Assembly: GCA_034440635.1 (NCBI GenBank)
Contig: JAOTON010000046.1
Span: 372,001-436,000, forward strand
Source of the DNA: Lepas anatifera
Lineage: Eukaryota; Arthropoda; Thecostraca; Lepadidae
Direction: 5' to 3'
Length of the DNA: 64,000 nt
Below, piece after piece: positions 11,715 through 21,591 of this stretch. A program made the position numbers and the translations under genes. The notes beneath the pieces are model-generated. The model worked only from the letters and a program-made list of their open reading frames with translations. It did not search any database and was not told the DNA's origin. Within the stretch, counting starts at the first letter, position 1, and every line of letters begins with the position of its first letter.

Positions 11715-13290
11715 GACGCCAAGAAATTTTTGATTTGGCTGAATCCAGTCAGGTGCAAGGGATAATAATGGGAAAAGCCAAGTATGTCAACCAGACACCA
11801 CCTGGCCTCTTTTCGCACCCACTACGACGTGGGGCGTCAGTCCATCTCCCTTTCCCCTTTTAACTCAAGAGGCAAAGGTGATACGAAAATAGAAATGGCG
11901 CTGGAAGCTCCTTGCCGTCTTGTTCTAAAGATATGAGCACAAACAAGCTCGAAACTATGACCTCCGGTGATCCCTGGGAAATTTTTATTTCGAAGAGCTT
12001 TTGAATGAGGAGGAAACTCGACCATGGCCTGCTGTAGGAGTCGCGTTTTTCCCTTGCTTTGTCGTTCTTATCTAAGAAAAACAAAAATGACCCACATGGG
12101 CGTGGAAATCACGTTAAAACTCGTTCACCTGACCTGAACTGTTATCAATTTACAGTTATAAGTTGTCAGGCTGATAACCATAAATTGGTGTAAGTCGACT
12201 AGTCTCTCATTTAAATCGGCTCCGAATAACTCGCCAAAAATGAGGATGGGGCCCGGGAAGAGCACCAAGGCGATTAAAATTATGTATATGGGCATATTTT
12301 TTCCTTTATATTCCCTGCTTAGCTTATCAATGGAATGGCCTGGGGTTGTGGGGTAAGTTTGAATTCAAATTGTTTATCAGGTTTAACATATATGCCTGTT
12401 CTATGGGTGTCTGTTCCTGTTGTGAATTATGCTGATAGTATTGTCACCATTGTGCTGCAAAATAAATAAATAAATATCTCTTTATTATATGGTAATCAGG
12501 ACTTATGGACCAGAAAATGGTTAAAATGAAAATGATTAACATATTTGGCTACAATTCAGGAACGCTAGGTCGCTAAATTTCCTTATGAAGAACAAGAAGG
12601 GAGCATGAAAAAGTGCCGTTTGGCTAATGAGGTCTCAATCACAAAAAATGGTAGATAAATGCATGAGGTAATGAGTCGAAACCTGCCACTACACTAAAAA
12701 TGACTAAAACTATCAACTTGCAAGTACTGAATCCTCATATTTATTTGAAATGTTTCGAAATTAGGAGCAGATATTCTGCCTTAATTTTATTCCACTGTTT
12801 TCTTGTTGCTGATGTGTCCAGAGCGAAATACACACATTCAGGTCTTGCTTGTTTTCGCATTTTTCCAGGGACAAAGGAAGAAAATGGGTTCAAAGCAGCT
12901 TTGGGGGTTTACACACACCGACTGTTGAGGCTATATAGTGTCGCCAACTCTCCTGTTGCTGGGAGATGGGCACAAAGGGAACATTACATGAATCGAAAAA
13001 GAGCTATTGTTTTCTTTATTAGGCTCTTCGGTTTCCTACCTTGCCCTTGCTTGCCTGGTTATGTGCCCATAACGACCTTCCTCAAAGGTCACATTAGCCC
13101 TTGCCAAACGGGAAAGGCCTTCAGGTATTTCGAGCTAGAGGGGTACTGTTTGCCAGTTAGGGAAAAATTCCAAAGGCTGGGGACCATTGGTAGGGGCTGC
13201 CAACCAACAATGGTCATCAGCTTATATTCAAATATATGCTGATTTGCACAAATCAGTATTCAGATAGAGGGATGTCTTCAATTCCAATTA
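11715..13290. other. No gene recognised
   Basis: AT-rich sequence inside element C with an AAATAAATAAATA run near 12462. A 180-codon open frame at 12700-13242 (+) has no recognisable domain, unremarkable composition and no neighbours that support it; I do not call it a gene. Confidence 0.5.
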
Positions 13291-13299
13291 AATGCTAGA

Positions 13300-13480
13300 G
13301 ACGCTGTATTGGAGTGGTCAGCGTAGCTGGATTCCACCCAGCCGACCCGGGTTCAAGGCCCGGCGGTTTCCCTGAACAAGGAGCAAGCTGGTTCCCGGGA
13401 TATCTTTTCAACAGTAAAAAAGTTGGCGACACCATATGACACTGGCAGTTGGTGCATCGATAATCCCAAAAATTATTTAT
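13300..13480 (+). repeat. SINE-like element, related tail, different head
   Basis: A B-box-like GGGTTCAAGGCC and a tail GGCAGTTGGTGCATCGATAA mark it as a diverged relative of the SINE immediately downstream. No clear target duplication. Confidence 0.6.
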
Positions 13481-13511
13481 TACGTACAATATCGTATAAA
13501 GTTAGTGATAA

Positions 13512-13690
13512 GGGGATGAGGTGGCTTAGTGGATAGCACCCTTGTCTTCTAAGCCACCGGTCCGGGTTCAAGTCCCGGCGGAGCCTCTGAATAAGTCGAT
13601 CTGATCCCCGAAATCCCTTCCAACAGGGTGAGAGTTTGGGACGCCGTATGACCCTGGCAGTTGGTGCGTCGTTAAACCCCAACAATTCTT
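13512..13690 (+). repeat. tRNA-derived SINE with 14-bp target-site duplication
   Basis: Second copy of the family at 4863-5044, nearly identical through the tRNA-like head, body and CGTCGTTAAACCCCAACAAT tail. It is flanked by a perfect 14-bp repeat AAAGTTAGTGATAA (13498-13511 and 13691-13704), so the insertion is fairly recent. It landed just 3' of the related SINE at 13300-13480. Confidence 0.92.
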
Positions 13691-14048
13691 AAAGTTAGTG
13701 ATAAATGCTTATGTGCCTCTTTCCGGGCGACCAAAACCAATGCAGATACGTTAAGTTGAGATGGCAGCTAAGGATGCACGATAGTTAGGGGCCTCTGAGC
13801 CAGCTAGGCTTTCGAAAGATTGCACGAGCTTAAAACACCCTTTAGCCCAAGGGGCTCAATATTAGGCTGCGGGAGTTCTCAAAAATTTATCGAGGCTAAA
13901 GATTTAAACTCAATGAAATCCCAAAACAATATACTGATAATAATCTCTCGGGCTAAACCAGAATCAGACCAGCTTAACATTCGTTTCCAGTCCAGTTTTA
14001 GTCTTGTTGGTAATATACCCTCTCAGGTCAAGGGAGCAGCGTAGGCTT

Positions 14049-14375
14049 CAGGGGCGTACACAGACCCGAGTTTTGGGGGCAAACCCATGTCTGCCTGTCC
14101 CCCTGTGGGGGGGAAGGGGTGGGAGCGAAGATTTTTTGCTCTACATACCTATTGTAAACACCTTTTTCAGTGCTCGACAGATCTAGGATAAGCTACCTCT
14201 CCAAGTGCATGATCGCTCTCCGGGGGGGAGGGGGAAGCGAATATTTTTTGTTCTACAGGCTTAGTGTACACACCTTTTTTCAAAAATTTCTCCGGCGTTT
14301 GGGGGGAAATATAGTTTGGCCCCCTCCAGCGCTTTGGGGGGCCATGACCGGAATGCCCCCCTGCGTCCGCCAAAG
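14049..14375 (-). mobile_element. hAT-type MITE, GGCGGACGCAGG family
   Basis: 327 bp with imperfect inverted ends (CAGGGGCGTACACAG at the left; the complement of CTTTGGCGGACGCAG at the right) and an exact 8-bp duplication GTAGGCTT (14041-14048 and 14376-14383). It is the inverse-orientation relative of 52434-52737. The interior has two imperfect repeats of a segment containing GTAAACACCTTTTTCA-like words. Confidence 0.88.
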
Positions 14376-14383
14376 GTAGGCTT

Positions 14384-15909
14384 TGGTTACAAGGTCCCCT
14401 GGTAATATTCTGGTTTCGCCCAACCAGAATATGTAAACAATATTTATCCTAAAATATTTTCATTTCAGCGACACATCGAACAATTTTAACATCAATAATA
14501 GCTGGAACCAATGTCGTGCTAAATTTCGAAGAGTAGTAGCTCTCGAGTTGGTGGATTTCATCAGAGAAACATTCACTATTCACTGCCCTTTTACCCTCGG
14601 TGGTCGCACGTGGCAACGAGACCCCTCAAACAGCACCCAGTTCTAATGGAGGACCCAAGGGGAGGGGGACAATACGTATTTTCTCCCCGAACGAAAAAAC
14701 TCGGAGCAAAACCATAATGTTATCCCCCTCCCCCAAGCTGTCGACCTTTTCCCCGGCTCCTTTTAAGTTCATAAGCAAGGTGTTGGTGCTTTAACTGAAG
14801 AAATCATTTTCAAACAGAACCAGTCAACTTCAGTGTGAATATTGGAGCCTGGTCCTCTTGATATTTAAAATCGTATTTGGATGAATGATCCTTGGATATT
14901 GAAAGCAAGCATTTTGTGGCCACATATTTCACCCAGTGACGCCTGTTTGTTTTTCTTTTCGACTTATATTTGCTCCCCACTCCCCGCCTCCCCAACCTGC
15001 CGGCTAGTTAGATTGTGGCGAAAGCTTTCACTGCGCGACGTTTTTTTTCTTGCGTTTCGATTTTTGTTTGTCCCACCAAAACTACGGCCTAGATCCATCA
15101 CTGACCAATTTTACCGCTAATGATACTCTCAACAACGATCACTATCACCGCTAAAGCTGCTACATAGGCTTTTATACCTTTGTAATACTGCTACAAATTA
15201 TCTAATATTTTCAGCATAAAATATGATCATATCCTTCCGACAAGTGAGGGTGCTGCCAAAAGGCCGCAAGAAACCTAGCGCTGATTCCCTGGCTCAACTC
15301 CCCCGGGTTCAACTCCTTGGGTTCATGCCCAGGCAGATTCTCTGAATAGGTATGATGATCAAATGCACCAAATCTCTCCTTACAGGGTGAGAGTTGGTAA
15401 CGCCATAGAACTTTGAGAGCTGGAGCGTCGTCTAACCCCAACAATTTTGGTTAGAGACTATCGCAAACGCTATGCCAAGCTTGCACCGTGTGATGTCAGT
15501 CTAGAGGCCAGTTGATGGAAACTCAATCCTCCCCAGTTAAAGCAATGGTTGCCGTTCGTTGAGGGGAGACGACTGCGTGATTTTAGTCAAGCGAGGGCAC
15601 AGTTTTATGCTCCCGAGAAATAGACTCTACAAAGGTTCTCAAGCTGGAAATTTAAAAATTCTCTGTGGACGGAATTAAGCTCATTTAGTTGGAAGCAATT
15701 GTCCCATAATAAATAATCGCCGCCACCGACGAAACAGTGATAGAGCCAGTGAACCGTCACCCTTGACAAGAAAATTTCCCATCTAAAAACAAAACCTCGT
15801 CAGGTTCAGGCTTCTTGAGACCTTCGCAAAATGCTGCCCACACAATGCCCGATTTTCCTATTGTTTCTTAAATCGCGATGTTTAATGAAAATTGGGGGCC
15901 TGCCCCCAC
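14384..15909. other. No gene; one degenerate SINE copy
   Basis: A degraded SINE lies at about 15230-15446 (+): it keeps AGGGTGAGAGTTGGTAACGC and GGAGCGTCGTCTAACCCCAA from the family body and tail. Otherwise nothing coding is recognised. Confidence 0.55.
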
Positions 15910-16176
15910 CATAGGGGATCCAGGATCACCGATGGGGGTCACCTTGCCGGGGGTGGGACGTCATCCGTACAAATTGGGTGCCACTTTTGGCCGGTAAAAG
16001 CTTGAGGTGGGTGCCAAATCCTATGGCGGGGTGCCGATTTTCGCATCCTGGGGGAGGGGTGGAAGTGACATTTCAGGAAGTGCCATCGACCGTTTAGAGG
16101 AATGCTGTGATCATTTTAGGGACGCCGAGGGTCAATGAGGGGGACCTGCATTCCTTTACCCTTGGATCCACCTATG
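15910..16176. mobile_element. MITE, CATAGGCGGATCCAGG family
   Basis: 267 bp bounded by CATAGGGGATCCAGG and the inverted CTTGGATCCACCTATG. The flanks GCCCCCAC and GCTCCAAC match at 6 of 8 positions, consistent with an old 8-bp duplication. Same family as 22676-22921 and 63287-63542. Confidence 0.75.
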
Positions 16177-16648
16177 GCTCCAACTGTCCCCTCTTCTGAC
16201 GAGTATCTGAAAATATTATTTTAATGAAACCTCCAAACAAAGTTGTATCACTGTATCAGCCGTTTTACCAGAATCCTGTCTAAATAAACATGCAGGTGAG
16301 GGGAGCCCGGCAGCCAATGACAGCTTACATGTTTCGCAACCCAAGCACAAGGACGGATATAGGAGGGAAAATTCGTGTGCTTCCCCGCAGCAAAATATAT
16401 TCCGATGGTTTGCCCCATCTGTGCCCATCTTATTGGATATTGCTCCCCCTCAAAAAGTAACTTGTGGTTCTGCCACTGCATTGCGTGGTTTCTGCCACTG
16501 ACCGGGGCCCCAGGTCAGTGACGCCAGTTGTCCAGCACACAGCAACACAGTGGGAGCAATTACAATACGAGTGCCCCTCAGACACGACAAGATTTGTGAG
16601 AGGGATGAATGAGCTGGCACAATGCCAACCGCCCATTCATCTGTGAGG
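16177..16648. other. No gene recognised
   Basis: Unassigned sequence inside element C between a MITE and the right inverted arm. Short open frames here are not conserved-looking. Confidence 0.5.
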
Positions 16649-16921
16649 TCACGTGGTCCAGGTATGGGCGAGAGGGTCAGGGATTATCAGAGGCGGTGGC
16701 AAGTCAGCCGAAGACTACCCCGTCAGAAAGCAGCAAAATCAGTAATTGTGTAATATTTTCTCACCCAGATGTCAGATTAGTAAATAATGGTGACCACTGG
16801 AAAGCTCTTGAAAAAATACACATGATGCACCCGTTTCTAAACCTATAGGCACCATAGGATGCAAGATATCCATCCTAAACCGGTCGAGCCTAGTTATGGC
16901 AATTTCAATTGCGGGGGACTG
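16649..16921 (-). repeat. Right arm of a TA-flanked long inverted repeat
   Basis: Reverse-complement partner of 9155-9437. The outer end is CAATTGCGGGGGACTG followed by TA at 16922-16923. Shared internal words include AAACCGGTCGAGCCTAG and CAGTAATTGTGTAATATTTT. Confidence 0.7.
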
Positions 16922-16923
16922 TA

Positions 16924-17879
16924 CTTCCCTGGCCTCTATGAAATACAACTTTTTTATAAGCTTTGAACATAACAGCACTTCCCTCCCAAGATACCTTTAC
17001 TTTACATTTCCCTCCCACCACACTAAAAATGTACAGAAACACAGAACACAATAACAGAATATCAAAATTATGATGGACTTCAGATACGCCAAATTCCGCG
17101 GCTTTGCAAAGCTTGAAAAGCTCGCGACGGTTAGTAGTGGAAAAGCTTAGCAAAGCCAGAGAAGTGTCATATATGAAAAAACTGCGCAAGAAGTGGCCGA
17201 TTCTCAGGAACATGACCTCAGGAACAAAACAAATGCATCACACACTTTGTGCTTATTCTTTTAATCCGTAAAAATTTTTAAATATATATTCAAGAGTATT
17301 GAAATAGTTTTACTGAAATAAGCTTACTATTCTGATAAATTTTAGTGAAAAATATTCTTATACCAGGGTAATAGAGGACTTCTTATACATGATTCTTCTA
17401 ATGTAGACAAGCACGGCGCTTCAGATACCTTCTAAGCGCAAGCCCCTAAAATACAACAAAACAAACAGAAATAATGTTCAAGCCCGCATGGCGATGGTAG
17501 TAAGTGGATGGGATCGAGTTGTGTTTATTTGTGTCAGATTTACTTTTTGGTGGAGATTGGTGCAATCTTTTTATACCATGTTTCGTGCGAACTTAGTACT
17601 AGTACTGCGGCGTTAGTACTAGTACTAGTACTAACGCCCGTATTATAAAAGTTTTTTTTATCAAACTCATTCATAGCTGATTTGATCGCGGAGCCAGTTT
17701 TTTTTTACTTGGGTAGTTAACGGTCGTCCGTACAGGCTCGCCTCCGGCACCCTGCTGCCTGTCCCTGACTCTCCGTCAAAGTGCCGCGCCTCCTGGACTC
17801 TCTTTCTGCCTCTCAATTTAGCGTGGCGTGTTTTTTTTTTGTGACCATGTCCTCTCTCCTTTAACTAATCTACCTCTGT
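16924..17879. other. No gene; contains a perfect 30-bp palindrome
   Basis: AT-rich sequence. At 17609-17638 GGCGTTAGTACTAGT is followed directly by its own reverse complement, giving a 30-bp palindrome with internal TAGTAC repeats. The region ends in pyrimidine-rich DNA leading to CTCCCGCAG at about 17890. Confidence 0.6.
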
Positions 17880-18700
17880 TCCTCCCGCAGGAGCGTATGC
17901 GGGGCGCTGTCGGTGGCTCCTCCCCGGAGACCTGACGGCCCTCGGCCGCTCCGCGGTGCTGATGTGCGTCGGCCCGATGCACTGGCGGCTGTGCCCCGCT
18001 CAGGTGCTGCGGGCCGCGCGGGTCGGCCGCGGCCGCGGCTGGCTGGCGGCTCTGGGCGGCGGCGCGGCCCTGGTGCTGGGCGGCGGGCGGCGCTGTGTCG
18101 GCCGCTGATCGGCGGAGCGTGGTCCCTCTGGTGGCCTCGCTGGTGGTGGGTCGGGCGCTGGGGCTGCCCTCCGTGGTGGCGCCGCTCGGCCCCTCGTCCG
18201 CGGCCCTCTGGCGGGGCTCTGGTCCGACCGGCTGGAGAGTAGCGACTGACTCGTCTCGCGTGGGATCTCGGGGCCGGCCGTGGCGCCGGGTATGCGCGCC
18301 TCGGTCGTGAGCCGGGCGCGATGTCCCGAGCCTGGTTGCCGGATATGCGTTTGGCCCTGTGCGGCGTACGTGGTGTTGAGCGGTGCGTGGTGTAGAACGG
18401 TGCGTAGTGTTGAGCGGAGCGTAGTGTTGAGCGGAGCGTAGTGTCGAGCGGAGCGTAGTGTTGAGCGGAGCGTGAAGGTCGGGTACCTCTGCGTTGACTG
18501 GTGCGTTGGTGGTCGGAGGCGCCTGCGTGGCCCGATGCGCAATATCGAGCGTTGCATGGTGGTCTGGTGCGGCCGGGTGGCCGTGGCGGGCACTAGGGTC
18601 CCGCGCGGTACAGATGTGGTTTTATCCGCCCCCGGCGCAGCTTAGGGGCCCCGCGCCGGGGGCACTCGTGTGATTTTTTTACTCTTGCGTGTTTTTATTC
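17880..18700. other. GC-rich block with GAGCGGAGCGTAGTGTT tandem repeats
   Basis: An acceptor-like pyrimidine tract (TTCCTCCCGCAG) precedes a very GC-rich stretch that is open in more than one frame. One frame reads RCRWLLPGDLTALGRSAVLM then VGPMHWRLCPAQVL, which looks protein-like but matches no family I recognise. About four repeats of a 17 to 21-bp GAGCGGAGCGTAGTGTT unit lie at 18405-18475. A captured host gene fragment is possible; so is simple GC-rich DNA. Confidence 0.4.
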
Positions 18701-19890
18701 TTTGTGTTTGTGTTAATTAATATATGTGTATGGATCCAACTTGTCGAAAACTGGTGGTTCTTTATCAAGATAGGCTGACGGACCTTGTTGGCCTGTTGGC
18801 TTACCTACTTTGCAGATCGGGCTGACCCAAGCAGAACAATCTTTTGACTATCTTCCAAGCTGTTTAGTGACTAAAGTAAAAGAAAATGCTCACATGTATC
18901 AATTCAGGGACAATGTGAAGGATTTTTGGTTCATTCACCGCCATTCTGCCATGATATTCTGAAATGTTATAGCTGAAAACTTGTCACTGCTCTCTCCTCT
19001 ATTCATAAACATCATTGGAACTGAATTGTGAGGCTCGTGCCAGCATATAATGATTTATGAAAGTGTAATCGTGGAGGAAATGTCTGATATTAGTGGGCTT
19101 ATTTCATCCAGATTCTTATAGCTGCCATGTGCATACCTCTATCTAGAATGCCCATTGTTTTATAAGGTGATGCTGGTCATTACCTGAAGTAAGTTTGCAT
19201 CATAAGCAAGCCATGTTTCATACTGTGTGTTTTTTTCAGTATCATTTTCTGCTGAATTATTAAGATAGTTGAGGCTACTGATGCTGCATGCACCTTTTAA
19301 TCCAGTCTGCAAAGTATGGCAGCAGGCCAGACGAGTCGCACCAGCCATCTAAAATTCTCGCACCACCATCCTCCAAAAATTTGCACCAATATGCCACATA
19401 CCAGGGAAAAATGCACCCATTCCTTCCCCTGCAATGCAATGCTACCTCAATCATTAGTCAGTTAATTAAGGGCTTTTTATAAGGCCCCTCCTGTGTCTTA
19501 ATAGCCATTCAGCCATTATTTGTTTATTTTAAGTGTCACTAACCTTGCAAATTCGCACCAGGTTCATAAAATTCGCACCACTCGGTCCTGTCTCCAAGGG
19601 CACTCGCCGACGAGATCTCGTCGAAAAAGCCATACTTTGTACACTGGTTTTTAATATGGTTTTGGGTGGAACTAAAATTTTTTCCAGGATAAATTGCCTT
19701 AAAACATGTATTTGAGACAGCTTTTAAGTAAATAAATGCTGTATATAGTTGTTTATGGGTTTTCCATGATACCAGGCCTTCCCGGGCTTGATAAGCCATT
19801 TTTTCCACAAACCGGGCTTGTGACGGGCTTATGAAATCAGCAGCAGAGCCGGGCCCAGGCCTGCAAAATTGCCCGAAACTCCCACCTCTA
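18701..19890. other. No gene; right part of element C
   Basis: AT-rich, then repeated TTCGCACCA-like words at 19360-19580 and a perfect 16-bp palindrome CGACGAGATCTCGTCG at 19608-19623. The last 120 bp are the GGGCTTG-rich hAT subterminal region. Confidence 0.55.
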
Positions 19891-19898
19891 CTCTGTTC

Positions 19899-20663
19899 TT
19901 TATGAGTGGAAACATGCTTTGGTTACACCAATTCCTAAAAGTAGAAAAGCCTCCTGTACCCGCTGATACTAGACCTATTTCGATTCTTCTGGCTGTTACC
20001 AAATTAATTGAACGAATTGTACAAAAACAACTTGCAAGGTACCTTGAAAACCACAAACTTATCACAGACGCCCAACATGGTTATAGGAAACAACACTCAA
20101 CCGAAACTGCTTTAAATGTCATTACTGACGCGGCTCTCCATGCCATCGATAAAGGCGAAATTTCCATTCTGGTTCTACTTGATTTTTCAAAATGCTTTGA
20201 TGTCATACCACATGCGAAATTGCTTGAAAAACTTTCTCTCTTTGGCATCAGTACCATCTGGTTTGAAAATTACCTTGCAGGCCATACTCAGGAGGTACAG
20301 ATGCGTACTGGCGGTAGCCCTCCAGAACGCGGTCTGGGCGGAGATGACCATCTCTCGTCATCTCATGACATTCCTATGGGAATATTTCAAGGAAGTGCTC
20401 TAAGTTGCACACTGTTCTCCCTCTACGCTAACGACCTTAGTCTGTGTGTTGGAGACGACCTCCTCGTCGTTCAATATTGCGATGATACACAGTTACTAGT
20501 TAGCGGTAAGAAGCGTGATTTGCCGCAGTTGATCGCACTCATGGAGTTAGCTCTGGAGTCTGTTTTCCAGTGTTGTTGCCACAACAAAATGAAGCTTAAT
20601 GCGGGAAAGACTCAAATGATCATCCCAGGAAGCCCAGCTATGTTACCCGGCCTCCCCCTGTAA
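19899..20663 (+). pseudogene. LINE B reverse transcriptase palm
   Basis: RT motifs are visible in order: ADTRPISILLAVTKLIERIV, ILVLLDFSKCFDVIPH (first catalytic Asp), FQGSALSCTLFSLYANDL and LLVVQYCDDTQLLVSG, with YCDD in place of YADD. The frame ends at 20663 and the C-terminal part resumes in another frame near 20690, so at least one frameshift is present. It reverse-transcribes element RNA at the nicked target; this copy is inactive. Confidence 0.9.
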
Positions 20664-20701
20664 GACTAAATTTCTGCGGCTCGAACGTTCAAGAAACCTG
20701 T

Positions 20702-21304
20702 TTGCTTAAAAATCTTGGAGTTACCATTGATCGGCACCTAAATTATCAATCTCATATTGATACTATGACACGGAAATGTACTGGCATACTTGTCGCACTC
20801 AGTCACTCCCGTCATGTACTGCCGCGCACTGCACTTAAAACTTTTGTCCAGGCCTTGGTTTTGTCAATTGTTCAGTACTGTGCATCTGTATACGGAAGTT
20901 GCTGCAACACACAGGTCCATCGCGTTCAAAAGATTGTGAATTTTTGCGCCAGAGTGGTCACTGGTCGACGACGATGTGATCACATCTCCGATGCACTGCC
21001 TCAGCTGGGGTGGTACACTGCGAAGCAAATGATTGATTTTCGGACTGTATGTGCACTGCGGCGCATACTTGTGGCAGGTGCTCCGACTCCGCTGGTAAAT
21101 ATAATTGGCCTGCGCGCCAACGCCCTCCACTCTCGTGATACGCGCCGTGCCGAACTTTTCACTTTGCCGCAAATCAGAACAGAAGCTGGCCGTCGCAGAA
21201 TTAACTACCGCGGTGTTCAGTTGTTAAGTTCCTGTAGACTGGACCCATTTGATCTGTCCTTCCAGGCAACGCTGAAGTCATTGTTTCTAACCAGTCCTGT
21301 CTGA
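20702..21304 (+). pseudogene. LINE B C-terminal (thumb) region
   Basis: Contains KNLGVTIDRHLNYQSHI, the block that usually follows the LINE palm, then RTALKTFVQALVLSIVQYC and VQKIVNFCARVVTGRR typical of Jockey/CR1-like ORF2 C-termini. It ends in a natural-looking stop, TSPV followed by TGA at 21302-21304. Confidence 0.85.
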
Positions 21305-21591
21305 ATAATTGTAGACATTTGGACTACTTTTGTTACCATTTACATTTTTAGAATTTTAGCATTTAGCATTTTTACTATCATTTTAGTATTTTGTGATACT
21401 TCTTATGGCGTGTGTGATTGGGTGAACTCTACTCTTATTATTGGTGTGCTGCGATCTTGTGTGTATGTATCTTGTTACGGCGTTTCATTCTCTGCTTTTA
21501 CCTTACGAACCCATTGGTTTTAATTTTTTGACGTGACAAGTGAAAAGCCACGGCTAGTGGACCTTCGTCGAATAAACTGAAACTGAAACTG

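Larger units (their letters stand above)
8119..19890. mobile_element. hAT-type DNA transposon insertion (element C), 11.8 kb, non-autonomous or gutted
   Basis: The left end reads TAGAGGTGGGACTTTC and the right end is the inverted TAGAGGTGGGAGTTTC. An exact 8-bp direct repeat CTCTGTTC flanks it (8111-8118 and 19891-19898). TAGAGGTGGG-type ends with 8-bp duplications are typical of hAT elements, and both subterminal regions are rich in GGCCCGG/GGGCTTG words. Removing it makes the RT of LINE B contiguous in register, which independently fixes the boundaries. No hAT transposase was recognised in 11.8 kb. Much of the length is secondary insertions: SINEs, MITEs, AGGTCA-rich repeats and a long inverted-repeat pair. 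It could be one element that grew by nested insertion. Confidence 0.85.
19891..21591 (+). mobile_element. LINE B, 3' part: RT palm, thumb, 3' UTR and tail
   Basis: Begins with the second copy of CTCTGTTC and continues the RT of 7605-8118. The coding part ends at 21304. A 290-bp 3' UTR follows, then AATAAACTGAAACTGAAACTG, the short-repeat tail at which LINE B joins LINE A at about 21591. Confidence 0.9.

Noticed and set aside
12700..13242. 180-codon plus-strand frame inside the hAT element
   Set aside because: No domain, no transposase motif, ordinary composition; length is compatible with chance in AT-rich DNA.
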